From: Desulfomicrobium apsheronum
GTDB taxonomy: Bacteria > Desulfobacterota > Desulfovibrionia > Desulfovibrionales > Desulfomicrobiaceae
Length of the DNA stretch: 64,000 nt
Assembly (NCBI RefSeq): GCF_900114115.1
Contig: NZ_FORX01000014.1
Location: 54,267-118,266 of the forward strand
Direction: 5' to 3'
Within the stretch, counting starts at the first letter, position 1; each line of letters opens with the position of its first letter. Position numbers and translations under genes: made by a program. Positions 53,451 through 63,012 of this stretch are shown here, in pieces. The notes under the pieces are model-generated. The model searched no databases, was not told where the DNA came from, and saw only the letters and a program-made list of their open reading frames with translations.

Positions 53451-55403
53451 ATGAAGAAGATTCCGATTCGCATGAAATTGATCGGCGGTTTTATGAGTCT
53501 GCTGGTTCTGGTCTGCGCCGGCCTTGGTTTCATCGCCTATGATCAGGCCAAGCGTTCGGCCTTGAGCCAGGTACAAGAGAATATCCAGTTCATGGCGCAA
53601 GACGGCGCAAGGTTGGTCCGGAGCCGTCTGGACTATTATCTGGTGGGCATGGAGGGGATCGCCAACCGGGACGTGATCCGGTCCATGAATTGGGACCGAC
53701 AGCAAGTCATTCTGGAGCGCGAAACCGAGCGGATGAAATACCTGATCATGGGCGTCATAGATGCCGACGGCAAGGCCAAATATCCCGACGGCAGCACTGC
53801 AGAGCTGGGTGACCGGGGATATTTCAAGGACGCCATGGCCGGAAAATCCGTGTTTTCCAATGTCATCATCAGCCGGGTCACCAATTCGCCGGTCATTGTT
53901 CTTGCTACTCCGATCTGGGGGTTTGCCGGGGATGTCAAAGGGGTCTTGCTGGCCCGCCTCGATGCCACGCTGCTGAGCGAGGTCACGGACAATATCAAGT
54001 ATGGCGCTTCGGGATATTCTTACATTATCGACGACAAGGGCACGCTCATAGCCCACGGCAACCGGCAGTTCGTGCTGGATCAACGCAACTTCATCGAAGA
54101 GGGCAAGACGGACCCGGAATACGCGACCCTGGCGGTGATGCTTCAGCGCATGATCAAGGGCGAGTCCGGGTTTGATAGTTATCTTTTCATGGGCAAGGAC
54201 CGTTTTTTCGGATTCGCGCCCATCGACGGTAATGGCTGGTCCATAGCCGTGGGAGCCATGCAGGATGATGTGCTCGCTGAAGTTTACGAGATGCGCTGGA
54301 TGATAGGCATCGCCTCGGCGGTCTTTTTTGGTATTGGTCTGATCATCGCCCTGTTGATCAGCCGGTCCGTTCTGCTCCCGGTGAAAAACTGCGTCGCCCT
54401 GCTGCGGGACATTTCCGAGGGAGAAGGCGATCTGACCAAGCGGCTTCCAGTGGAAAGCCAGGATGAGATCGGTCTCTTGGCCCAATACTTCAACACCTTT
54501 GTGGAAAAACTCCAGCGCATCATCTCTGAAATAAGCGGCAATGCGCAGACCGTGGCATCTTCGGCCACAGAGCTTTCGGCGGTGAGCAAACAGACGACGC
54601 AAAGCGTGCAATCCCTTTCGTCCAAGACTTCCACCGTGGCAGCGGCGGCGGAAGAGATGAGCACGAATATCACCTCCGTCGCAGCGGGCATGGAACAGAC
54701 CACGACCAACCTGTCATCGGTGGCGGCGGCCACGGAAGAAATGACCTCCACCATCGGGGAGATCGCGGGCAACACCGAACGCGCCCGGGGCACCACCGAC
54801 AGCGCTGCGCACCAGGTCGACAATTTCGCGGGCATCCTGCGCGAACTCGGCGTGGCCGCTCAGGAAATCGGCAAGGTCACGGATACGATCTCGGCCATAT
54901 CCTCCCAGACCAACCTGCTGGCCCTCAATGCCACCATCGAGGCGGCCAGGGCCGGAGATGCGGGACGGGGATTCGCCGTCGTGGCCAACGAGATCAAGGA
55001 TCTGGCCCTGAAGACCGCCGAGGCCACCAACGACATCAGGACCAAGATCAACGGTATCCAGAGCGCCACGGGCAGCGCGGTCACCGATATCGGGCAGATC
55101 GTCAAGGTCATCAGCGATGTGAACGAGATCGTGACCACCATCGCTGCGGCCATCGAAGAGCAGTCCGCCGTAACCCGGGAAGTGGCCACGAACATCAACC
55201 AGGCGACGACAGGCGTTCAGGACGCATCCTCGCGCTCCTCGGAGATGTCCGGAGTGTCCAGGGACATCGCCCAGGACATCACCGCGGTCGATTCGATCAC
55301 CAGCGATATCCGTTCCGGCGGCGAACAGGTCCAGGCCAGCGCGGAAGAGCTTTCCAAGCTCGCGGAGCAGCTCAAGGGGCTGGTAGGGCAGTTCAAGGTA
55401 TAG
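53451..55403 (+). CDS. Methyl-accepting chemotaxis protein with Cache sensor domain
   Basis: A 650-residue receptor. An N-terminal membrane helix (~8-28, LIGGFMSLLVLVCAGLGFIA) precedes a periplasmic Cache-type domain (~30-275, e.g. LGDRGYFKDAMAGKSVFSNV, ASGYSYIIDDKGTLIAHGN), a second helix (IGIASAVFFGIGLIIALLIS), a HAMP domain (~305-360) and the signalling domain with hairpin tip GRGFAVVANEIKDLA. GGAGA precedes the start at 53451. The ligand is unknown. Confidence 0.94.
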   Translation: MKKIPIRMKLIGGFMSLLVLVCAGLGFIAYDQAKRSALSQVQENIQFMAQDGARLVRSRLDYYLVGMEGIANRDVIRSMNWDRQQVILERETERMKYLIMGVIDADGKAKYPDGSTAELGDRGYFKDAMAGKSVFSNVIISRVTNSPVIVLATPIWGFAGDVKGVLLARLDATLLSEVTDNIKYGASGYSYIIDDKGTLIAHGNRQFVLDQRNFIEEGKTDPEYATLAVMLQRMIKGESGFDSYLFMGKDRFFGFAPIDGNGWSIAVGAMQDDVLAEVYEMRWMIGIASAVFFGIGLIIALLISRSVLLPVKNCVALLRDISEGEGDLTKRLPVESQDEIGLLAQYFNTFVEKLQRIISEISGNAQTVASSATELSAVSKQTTQSVQSLSSKTSTVAAAAEEMSTNITSVAAGMEQTTTNLSSVAAATEEMTSTIGEIAGNTERARGTTDSAAHQVDNFAGILRELGVAAQEIGKVTDTISAISSQTNLLALNATIEAARAGDAGRGFAVVANEIKDLALKTAEATNDIRTKINGIQSATGSAVTDIGQIVKVISDVNEIVTTIAAAIEEQSAVTREVATNINQATTGVQDASSRSSEMSGVSRDIAQDITAVDSITSDIRSGGEQVQASAEELSKLAEQLKGLVGQFKV

Positions 55404-55414
55404 AACGAACGCAT

Positions 55415-55452
55415 GACAGGCCCGGGAATCGCTTCCCGGGCCTGTCTGTTTT
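55415..55452 (+). terminator. Intrinsic terminator of the chemotaxis receptor gene
   Basis: GACAGGCCCGGGAA, loop TCGC, TTCCCGGGCCTGTC, then TGTTTT. Confidence 0.85.
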
Positions 55453-55471
55453 GAAGCTCGTATGACTTTTG

Positions 55472-56050
55472 CTAAATGGAGATTTTGGCTCCAAGCAGCG
55501 CGGCGAACTTGGCGATCCAGTCCGGATGCGCGGGCCAGGCCGGTGCAGTGACGAGGTTGCCGTCCACATGGGCCTTGTCGAGAGCGATGTCGGCGTACTT
55601 GCCTCCGGCGCAGGTCACGTCCGGCCCGCAGGCAGGATAGGCCGCACAGCTCTTGCCTTTGAGCACCCCTGCCGTGACGAGCACGAGCGGTCCGTGGCAG
55701 ATGGCCGCGATGGGTTTTCCTGCAGCGTCGAACTCGCGAACGATCTCAAGCACACGCGGATTGAGGCGAATGTATTCCGGGGCGCGGCCGCCTGGAACGA
55801 CAAGTCCGGCATAATCGGCGGTATCCACCGCGCCAAAATCCTTGTTCAGAGTGAAATTGTGACCCCGCTTTTCGCTGTACGTCTGGTCCCCCTCGAAATC
55901 ATGGATGGACGTACGCACAAACTCTCCGGCCTTCTTGTCCGGGCAGACCGCCTCGACAACGTACCCAAGCATGGTCAGGGCCTGAAACGGGACCATGACC
56001 TCGTAATCCTCGACGTAATCACCAATCAGCATCAATATTTTCTTGGACAT
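55472..56050 (-). CDS. DJ-1/PfpI-family protein
   Basis: A 192-residue class I glutamine-amidotransferase-like domain. The nucleophile elbow is [10 protein letters not shown] with the reactive Cys, and [13 protein letters not shown] is conserved among PfpI/YhbO/DJ-1 members, which act as proteases, chaperones or glyoxalase/deglycases. It begins as usual ([19 protein letters not shown]). A gene alone on its strand. Confidence 0.88.
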   Translation of the reverse strand: MSKKILMLIGDYVEDYEVMVPFQALTMLGYVVEAVCPDKKAGEFVRTSIHDFEGDQTYSEKRGHNFTLNKDFGAVDTADYAGLVVPGGRAPEYIRLNPRVLEIVREFDAAGKPIAAICHGPLVLVTAGVLKGKSCAAYPACGPDVTCAGGKYADIALDKAHVDGNLVTAPAWPAHPDWIAKFAALLGAKISI

Positions 56051-56294
56051 GTTCGCGCCTCCTTCAGCGGTTGAATTCAGGATCGCTCAAGGCATGCCTG
56101 AACTCGTTGGTTTATAAAGAAGGGTGATTCATAGATCCTGAAGCGGGTGCTTGTCCATTGTCCATGAATAATCAGTGGGGAGCGGTTTGTGTCCGAAGCG
56201 GCAAAATTGATTTTTTCCCTTGGATCAGTTAAGTAGGTATTTTACTCAAGGAATTGCTTTTTCATGACCACAAGCACAACCTCAGGGGATTTAC

Positions 56295-56699
56295 GTGAAC
56301 TCATTTTTGAAAGTCTTCATCGCATGTTTTTTGGCCGGGTTTGTCATGTTGACGACTGCGTCGGCTTGGGATGCGAAAGATTTCAAGATCAAGACGCGCC
56401 CGGAAACAGGCAATGTCAAACATGAGCTCCAGGCGCTGCCCGCCATTGAAAAGGATGGGTGGAAACTGGAAACGCTTGTTTTGCAACCCGGCAGCAGAAG
56501 CCAAGGGTACCATGGGGTTTTGACCCGTGAAGGGACTGAAATTCATGGACAGAAAGGGGAAGAATTGGAAACACCCCTTGGGCTGCTTCAATATCAAGGC
56601 TCGATGGACGAACGCCCGCATCTTTGGTCGCATTCAGGTTGGGTCATGAGCACCCCGGAATCTGGCAAAGAAAAAAAGATGCTCCCAATGGAGAAATGA
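56295..56699 (+). CDS. Small secreted protein of unknown function
   Basis: A 134-residue protein with a GTG start behind AGGGG and a signal peptide (FLKVFIACFLAGFVMLTTASA). The mature part has no recognised domain; it contains short beta-like segments (WKLETLVLQPGSRSQGYHGVL, GEELETPLGLLQYQG). Likely periplasmic. The spacer from 56051 to 56294 before it holds nothing recognised. Confidence 0.6.
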   Translation: MNSFLKVFIACFLAGFVMLTTASAWDAKDFKIKTRPETGNVKHELQALPAIEKDGWKLETLVLQPGSRSQGYHGVLTREGTEIHGQKGEELETPLGLLQYQGSMDERPHLWSHSGWVMSTPESGKEKKMLPMEK

Positions 56700-56906
56700 T
56701 GGTGCTGCAAAAATTTACGCAGAGTCTTTGCCATTTTCCAGTTTCAAGGGGATGGAACTTCTAGCAGTGACGTATTTTCGAATAAATCCATACTATTGCA
56801 TTGATATCAGAAATAATAATTCAGCGTTTGAAAATATTTACGAGAATTTTTTCAATTTATGAACGGATTGACCAATGAAAAATCCAAAATCAGGAGGAAG
56901 TTTGTT

Positions 56907-57200
56907 GTGAAATGTTTTTTTTCGAGCGTAATCATCTTGTTTGCCATTGTCACATTTCCTTTTTCTTCAACAGCTTTTATGGGCTACGGCGGATGCATGG
57001 ATAAATGCGACGGAGATCCGCAATGCATAAAGGACTGTCGCGAAATGTATAAAAGTGAAAAAGATGCCCATGAAGAATACAAGAAAGATTTCAGAGAATG
57101 CTTTAATTCTTGCTATGATCTTCGTGGAAAGGAAAAAGAGGATTGTCTCGAAAAATGCAGGGGTGATTATAAATTTGGAAGGGATTTGCCCAAAAAATAG
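56907..57200 (+). CDS. Small secreted four-CX3C cysteine-rich protein
   Basis: 97 residues from a GTG start with AGGAGG nine bases ahead; an ATG at 56859 is in frame but has no ribosome site. A signal peptide (FFSSVIILFAIVTFPFSS) is followed by a highly charged mature part with eight Cys in four CX3C pairs: CMDKC, CIKDC, CFNSC and CLEKC. This suggests two disulfide-stapled helical hairpins. A strong terminator follows. I know no family for it. Confidence 0.65.
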   Translation: MKCFFSSVIILFAIVTFPFSSTAFMGYGGCMDKCDGDPQCIKDCREMYKSEKDAHEEYKKDFRECFNSCYDLRGKEKEDCLEKCRGDYKFGRDLPKK

Positions 57201-57233
57201 AGCATCCTGAAAAATAAGAACGTGTTGATACTC

Positions 57234-57268
57234 ATGCAGGAGATAGAATAATCTCCTGCATTTTTTTT
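57234..57268 (+). terminator. Intrinsic terminator of the Cys-rich gene
   Basis: ATGCAGGAGAT, a 6-base loop, ATCTCCTGCAT and a run of Ts. Confidence 0.93.
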
Positions 57269-57308
57269 CGACATATTATTGAAACCAAAAAACATTAATT
57301 GCTTGAAA

Positions 57309-57998
57309 TCACGATTGATCGTTATTGATCAAGAGATCGACAATGTCATGATATCCTGGCTCCGGATTACTTTTGGCCACCAACTCGACAACCCGTGCAA
57401 GACCCGATGCATATGCAGATTTGCCAAGCACCTTTGTTTCCAGCCGAATCGAGACTTCAGGATTCTTGATCACTATCTCATGGTATGCATGACGATCCAA
57501 AAACGAAGAGGGGATCTGAAGAACTTCGTTTTGCACTTGCGGATCCCTGACGGATCGAATCCGGCTCTCGGGAACGCCCAGGGATTTGGCAAGATGGACG
57601 GCGGTGCCGGGCTTGGTGCTTTTTGATGCCTGATGGGATTCGGTGATTTCGATGTCCTGGCCTTGGAAATATTTGGCCGACTGTTTGACCATGGCCATGA
57701 AGGAGAGCATCTGCATGTTCACGTTGGGGCAGATGACCACCGGGAACGTGACCGTGGCGGGGAAGCGTGATTCGCCGGTGGACAGGTCGAGCAGGATGGA
57801 AGCGGTGGCGGTGCAGAATTCGATGACATCGCTGAGTTCACGTCCTGAACCGGCGTGCACCACCATGTATCGATCGCTTTTTGGAGTGTTCTGGCCAGTC
57901 CACGGAATCACGCGGGAGATTGCCGGACCGTCCAGGCCATTCAAGAGTTCGGTCGCCAGTTTTCCGTGGCCGACGATGATGATCGCAAAATTTTCCAT
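57309..57998 (-). CDS. Dihydrodipicolinate reductase-like protein
   Basis: A 229-residue protein resembling DapB of the lysine/diaminopimelate pathway. The N-terminal nucleotide loop reads IIIVGHGKLATELL, an atypical version of the usual GxxGxxG. The substrate motif is ESHQASKSTKPGTAV, compared with E-x-H-H-x-x-K-x-D-x-P-S-G-T-A in DapB. The start at 57998 was chosen (MENFAI). Shorter than usual DapB (~265). It may be a true reductase or a divergent paralogue. Confidence 0.7.
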   Translation of the reverse strand: MENFAIIIVGHGKLATELLNGLDGPAISRVIPWTGQNTPKSDRYMVVHAGSGRELSDVIEFCTATASILLDLSTGESRFPATVTFPVVICPNVNMQMLSFMAMVKQSAKYFQGQDIEITESHQASKSTKPGTAVHLAKSLGVPESRIRSVRDPQVQNEVLQIPSSFLDRHAYHEIVIKNPEVSIRLETKVLGKSAYASGLARVVELVAKSNPEPGYHDIVDLLINNDQS

Positions 57999-58242
57999 AC
58001 CTTCCTTTCCTTGTCTTTGCACCTAGAAGCCCTGGGCCCATGAATCAATGTTCAGTTCGCTACATGATTGGCGGTGCTCACGGCAAGCGCTTATTTTGCG
58101 CTATATACTTGTATCCATGAATGTTTTTGTTGATGGTCAACGCGGGTGGGAAGTAAGCGGGATACAGCGTCACGATTTGCATGATTCAAGAATGCTTGCG
58201 ATGGACAGTCGCCTCAATCCAGGTACGTTCACAAGGCCCCAC

Positions 58243-58266
58243 AAAAAAACATCCGAATCCGGATGG
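58243..58266 (-). terminator. Intrinsic terminator of the hybrid kinase gene
   Basis: On the minus strand CATCCG, loop GATT, CGGATG then seven Ts. It lies about 60 bases beyond the kinase stop. The 58266-58328 stretch between them has GTCTGGTCG / CGCTGCC short repeats; 57999-58242 holds nothing recognised. Confidence 0.75.
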
Positions 58267-58328
58267 CCTTATCGCTGCCTTGCCGCTGTCTGGTCGTTGT
58301 CTGGTCGCTGCCTTTTCGCTGCCTGGCA

Positions 58329-61300
58329 TCAGCCCTTGAGTATCCGACCCGCGACACAGAGCATCTCGCGGATGTCCATGGGTTTGGCCACATACGCATT
58401 CATGCCGGCGGCCAGAAAATGCTCCCTGTCACCGACCATGGCGCAAGCCGTCAACGCGATGACGGGAATATTCATGAGCATCTCCCCGGCCTCTCCCCGG
58501 CGGATGCGCATGGTGGCCTCGATGCCATCCATGTCCTGCATCTGCACATCCATGACCACAAGATCAAAGGGGTGTACGCGCAGGGTATCCAGAGCTTCCT
58601 GACCACCACGAACATGGATCACTTCGCCTCCGTGACGAGCGAGCAAGGCCTGCTGGGCCATTGCGCTGACCTGATCATCTTCCACCAGCAGAATGCGCCT
58701 TCCTGAAAGATTGGTGGCTTGCCGGTCATCGACGCCGCCAGGATGATCAAGGGTCGAATCCATGGCAAAAGACAGGGAGAAGACAAAGGCCGTCCCCTTT
58801 CCCGCCTCGCTGATCACGGACATGCTCCCGCCCATGAGTTCCACCAGGCGCTTGCAGATGGAGAGGCCGAGTCCGACACCCTTGCGGCTGCGGACATATC
58901 CATCATTGATCTGGATGAACGGGTCGAAGAGGCTCTTGAGTTCATCGTCGGGTATGCCGATGCCTGTGTCCGATACTTCGAAAAATATTCGAACCGTACC
59001 CGGAACGACGGTGGGCAGTCTGAAAGCCTGCACGGACACACTGCCTCCGGAGGTGAACTTGCAGGCGTTGTCCACAAGATTATTGAGGATTTGCTGCAAG
59101 CGGAACGCATCCCCGAGAATGCGGCAAGGCAAGGCCGGGTCCAGGGTGAAATCCAACGTCACCTTGGTGTCCTGGAGAAACGGCGTGAACAGTTCGCGAA
59201 CTTGGCCAAAGACGCTCTCAAGGCTCATCGGTGCAGCCTGAATGATGAGCTTGCCGGCCTCGATGCGGGAAAAATCCATGATGTCCGAGAGCAGGCGAAC
59301 CAGCCGGTCGCAGGATCTCACGGCCATGTCCACGAACGCATCCTGGTCCGCGCTGAGTTCCGTGGTCTGCAAAAGCTGAAGCATGCCCATGATCCCGTTT
59401 ATCGGCGTGCGGATCTCATGACTCATGCTGGCCAGAAAGCCGGACTTGACCCTGCTGGCCTCCTCGGCCAACTCTTTGGCTTTCTTGAGTGCTTCTTCGG
59501 AACGCCAGCGCTCGGTGATGTCCTCGGCCGAGCAGACCACGTATTCCACCGTTCCGTCGGAACGGAGTTTGGGTGATTTGAGGATGGATACAAGCCTTCG
59601 GTCACCAGAAAAATGCGGGAACCACTCCTCGGTGCGGACCGGACGGCCCGAAAAAAAGACCCGCTCGTTTCCCTGTCGGCAGATATCGGCCACATCGGCG
59701 GGGTAGATATCGTAGATATCCCTGTAGGCCATGTCTTCCATGGCGAGTCCGCCAAAGGCGGCATGCGCCCCGTTGACCGCGCCATAGGTTTGCTCGTCGG
59801 TCAGATACCAGACCTGCGTTTGGATATTCTCAAGCAGGAGTTGCTGCTCCTCGGCGGCCTTTTTCAGAAGGGTTTGGGCCTGCATGCGCGCGGAGATGTC
59901 CATGGCAATGCGGATGCGGGCCGGACGACCGTCAAACCAGGACACGGGCCTGTCGAAATACAGGTTCCATTTTCCGGTCTGAGGATCGAGGGCCTCCCAG
60001 GAAAGCGTTTTGTCTCCGGCTTCGTCCCTGTCCGGGTGCAAGCCTTCCGACCTACCATGCGGTTGCTGGCAATCATGTGGATTCGAACCGAATTTTTCAG
60101 AACTCTCCCGCATGGATGCGTTCATGAAAAGAACCTCGTCCGTGTCGACATCCAAAACGCAGATGTCGGCCGGAATGCTGTCGAGGATGGCGCGCAGGGC
60201 GATGTTGCCCGCCTCCAGCTCTTTTTCCATTCTTTTTTGGACGGTAACGTCCCTGGCCGATCCCACGGTCCCGATCATGGCCCCGTTTTCGTCGAAGAGC
60301 GGGGCCTTACGCACGTCGAGAAAGAGGAATTTTCCGGCTATGTTGCCGTATTCATCGAACTGCTTCGCACCAGCCGAATCGATGGTGATCTGATCCGTGT
60401 CACGACAGATTTCGCCGAAACTGTGCCAGTCGGGATTGCCTGGATACCGGGCACGCTCCCGCTGAGCGAAGAAAAGGTCCGTCTTGCCGATGGGTTCGCT
60501 TGTATCGCATGCACCCAGCAGCGTCTCACAAACAGCCTTGTTTGCAAAAATATACTTTTTTTCCAGATCCTTGGCCCAGATCATGTCCGGCACATTGTCG
60601 CAGATGAGGCGTAGCATCGTGTCGAGCTGCATGCTCTTGCGTTCAAGGGCCTTGCGGGTTTCGATCTCGTTCTTCTGCTGCGTTATGTCCGTGGCCACCC
60701 CGTGCATGACCAGCCCGTCACCCTCATCCGTCATGACCGCCTTGTCGTGAAGCCACATCACTCTTCCGGCCTCGTTCAGGACGCGATATTCGACATCGAG
60801 AGATCCGGATCGTGAAGCCTGTTCCAGCGCGGCTTGATACAGGGCAGCGTCTTCCGGATGAATGCGATCGGTCCAGAACCCTCCCGACGTGTCCGATTCT
60901 CCCGGATTGTATCCGAGAACGTCATGAGCCTGGGGAGAACAGTAATATGTGGTGGATCCTTCGAAACTTCGGGAATAGACGATGACCGGTATGGTCTGGA
61001 CCAGTCGGCTCAGATTTCCGTGGGCCTGCTGGACTGCACGTTCCGCATCCTGACGCAGTTCCAGTTCCCGTCTGGCAGTCAAAACGGCGCTGGACAGGGC
61101 CGCCGTCCTGTCCCTGATGGTGTCGTTGAGTTCCTGTTGGGTGTAATGATATATGCGACGGGTTTCGAGCCAATCCGTCATGTCCCAGAATATGATGTAT
61201 GCCGTTTCCGCAGGGTCGTCGCGGCCGTCGCCGTTCAGAATTTCCGCCACCGCCTGCACTTTGCGCTGCACGCCATCCTTGCGGGTCACCGCAAAGATCA

Positions 61301-61766
61301 TGGAGTCCGGGACGTCGCCTTCCAGCACCTGCGCGAAAAAAGCCCGGAATGCGACGGCCGCATCCGTAGTAAGATGCTTGCAGAATTGGGTCAGAGAGGG
61401 AACCCGCACGGACGTATGGCCGAGCATTCTGCACAGGGATTTGGACCAGATGTTTTTCCCGCCGGGGCCGGAGAGCATCCACAGGCCGCACGTTGAAAAG
61501 GGCCTAACGCCCCCGTCGCCTTCAGGAAACGAATGGGCGTTGAACATGACCGAATCGTTGCCGTTTCCAAGGAAAAAGCTTGCGATATGCGTGTCCAGGG
61601 CACTGGCGGCTTTGGACAAAAAATCAAGCGACGGATTGCATTGCCCTCGTTCGATCTGACCCAGATGCTGCTTCGTAACGCCGATGACCTCGGAAAGACT
61701 TTCCTGAGTCAGGTTGCGTAGCTGGCGATAGAGTCTAAGCCTCCCGCCGACGCCGTTACGATCCAT
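58329..61766 (-). CDS. Hybrid sensor histidine kinase with N-terminal XRE-type HTH and PAS domains
   Basis: 1145 residues, no membrane segment. An N-terminal helix-turn-helix (~8-66: NLTQESLSEVIGVTKQHLGQ and IERGQCNPSLDFLSKAASAL) precedes about four or five PAS domains (~70-770; e.g. YYCSPQAHDVLGYNPGES, VWYLTDEQTY). HisKA follows with MSHEIRTPINGIMGML (~795-860), then the HATPase (NLVDNACKFTSGG, DTGIGIPDDEL, KGVGLGLSICKRLVELMGG) and a C-terminal receiver with LLVEDDQ and VVMDVQMQDMDG (~1030-1140). The combination could let a cytoplasmic redox or ligand signal control both DNA binding and phosphorelay. No paired regulator gene is adjacent. Confidence 0.9.
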   Translation of the reverse strand: MDRNGVGGRLRLYRQLRNLTQESLSEVIGVTKQHLGQIERGQCNPSLDFLSKAASALDTHIASFFLGNGNDSVMFNAHSFPEGDGGVRPFSTCGLWMLSGPGGKNIWSKSLCRMLGHTSVRVPSLTQFCKHLTTDAAVAFRAFFAQVLEGDVPDSMIFAVTRKDGVQRKVQAVAEILNGDGRDDPAETAYIIFWDMTDWLETRRIYHYTQQELNDTIRDRTAALSSAVLTARRELELRQDAERAVQQAHGNLSRLVQTIPVIVYSRSFEGSTTYYCSPQAHDVLGYNPGESDTSGGFWTDRIHPEDAALYQAALEQASRSGSLDVEYRVLNEAGRVMWLHDKAVMTDEGDGLVMHGVATDITQQKNEIETRKALERKSMQLDTMLRLICDNVPDMIWAKDLEKKYIFANKAVCETLLGACDTSEPIGKTDLFFAQRERARYPGNPDWHSFGEICRDTDQITIDSAGAKQFDEYGNIAGKFLFLDVRKAPLFDENGAMIGTVGSARDVTVQKRMEKELEAGNIALRAILDSIPADICVLDVDTDEVLFMNASMRESSEKFGSNPHDCQQPHGRSEGLHPDRDEAGDKTLSWEALDPQTGKWNLYFDRPVSWFDGRPARIRIAMDISARMQAQTLLKKAAEEQQLLLENIQTQVWYLTDEQTYGAVNGAHAAFGGLAMEDMAYRDIYDIYPADVADICRQGNERVFFSGRPVRTEEWFPHFSGDRRLVSILKSPKLRSDGTVEYVVCSAEDITERWRSEEALKKAKELAEEASRVKSGFLASMSHEIRTPINGIMGMLQLLQTTELSADQDAFVDMAVRSCDRLVRLLSDIMDFSRIEAGKLIIQAAPMSLESVFGQVRELFTPFLQDTKVTLDFTLDPALPCRILGDAFRLQQILNNLVDNACKFTSGGSVSVQAFRLPTVVPGTVRIFFEVSDTGIGIPDDELKSLFDPFIQINDGYVRSRKGVGLGLSICKRLVELMGGSMSVISEAGKGTAFVFSLSFAMDSTLDHPGGVDDRQATNLSGRRILLVEDDQVSAMAQQALLARHGGEVIHVRGGQEALDTLRVHPFDLVVMDVQMQDMDGIEATMRIRRGEAGEMLMNIPVIALTACAMVGDREHFLAAGMNAYVAKPMDIREMLCVAGRILKG

Positions 61767-62607
61767 GCCTACCTCCTGAAATTCAAAACATGCGACAAAA
61801 CCCCAAAACCGTTCAGCCTCGCCTTCGCGGGCGCAGGTGCGCAGCTCATGCTTTTCGTTCAGTAAGCTAGCTCATAGGTAAAAAAAATTAAACAATGCTC
61901 CATCTTGTTTTAGTTGCATGACCATTACTTACGGCAATTTTATTACTAATAGAAGCCAAGACTGAGTTTTAAAATGAGAATTTGTCATACAAAAACGAAT
62001 TTCAAATTTTTAAGCACCGCAATGTCATACAAGACAATTCAGTTACAAAGGCGCTTTATATTGCAGCTGACAATAAAAAAAATATGATTGATGAAGCAAA
62101 AAAACGAAATAAAAGTTTATTCATATATAAAGTACAATGATGGGACAAAACAGGAGGGGAGCCTTTGAGTAAATAGCAAGCAAGTCAAGAAAAAGAGATT
62201 TGAAAATGATAACTTTTTTTATTTTCTATTAATTATAAATCATTTTGGATTATTACAATCCAATTTATGACCATGATGGACATCTTGCATAGCGATGCTG
62301 ATCCATACCTAGTGGAGTAGGCGCAGGATAAGGATTTGAAAGCGGAATGTAGTGGGAATGGCTTTTGTGGACCGGTGGAGCACATCGACGAAGATGGGCC
62401 GCACAAAGAAAAAGAACCCGCTGAAGCAAAATTGCCGTAACCAAGTCGGACTCTTCGGTGTTTATCCTGTACGAATCTCAACTATCTACGAACCTTTTTC
62501 ACCAAATTCATGCCGCGAAAGTACATGTTTTCCCGAATTTTTCTGACGTCGCGATACTGGCATAGTGAACAAAAAACTATCGCCGTCATACGGCACAGGG
62601 AGGTTCA
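61767..62607. other. Long AT-rich spacer before the VgrG fragment
   Basis: About 840 bases. The left part (to ~62240) is strongly AT-rich with no gene; the right part (62260-62600) is of mixed composition and may be a degraded coding remnant, but no frame gives a recognisable protein. No clear -24/-12 promoter was seen. Confidence 0.45.
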
Positions 62608-63012
62608 ATGCGGCATCCGACAGCAGGCAGTTCTTGGTTCACCTTCGAGACTTCCGCCGCTCTTGGTTTCAGAGTCTACGGCTTCTCCGGCGCCCGGGAA
62701 ATGCTTCGTCACTATGGGTTCGAGATCGAGCTCGTCCCCGACCCAGGCAACCTCGATTTCGCCGCACTGCCGGGCCGGGCGGCGAGCCTGTCCATTCAGG
62801 ACAAAAGCGGCGGCATACGCCATATGCACGGCGTCATCCACCGCTTCATACAACTGCACTCCGCCAACCAGCGCACCCATTACCGCTGCCTGCTCGTGCC
62901 TAGGTTCCATTTTCTGAATCAGGTCAAAACCATGGACCATCTTCTCTGCCAGGACATCGAAGCCCACGTGAACCTGCGCGAAGAACCCGCCTACCAGAAG
63001 GTGCTGCCATGA
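62608..63012 (+). CDS. VgrG N-terminal-domain fragment protein
   Basis: 134 residues. The start (AGSSWFTFETSAALGFRVYG), then FEIELVPDPGNLDFAALPGR and MHGVIHRFIQL through YRCLLVPRFHFL resembles the N-terminal gp27-like domain of type VI secretion VgrG spike proteins (usually ~600 residues). The gp5-like needle part is absent. AGGGAGG precedes the ATG by five bases, so the frame looks expressed. The stop overlaps the next gene (ATGA), a lipase. It may be a cargo adaptor or the relic of a truncated vgrG. Confidence 0.6.
   Translation: MRHPTAGSSWFTFETSAALGFRVYGFSGAREMLRHYGFEIELVPDPGNLDFAALPGRAASLSIQDKSGGIRHMHGVIHRFIQLHSANQRTHYRCLLVPRFHFLNQVKTMDHLLCQDIEAHVNLREEPAYQKVLP

Noticed and set aside
58719..60614. 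Two long plus-strand frames over the hybrid kinase
   Set aside because: Shadow frames; kinase motifs are all on the minus strand in one continuous frame.
62233..62481. 82-codon minus-strand frame before the VgrG fragment
   Set aside because: Low-complexity, no ribosome site and no recognised family; treated as spacer.
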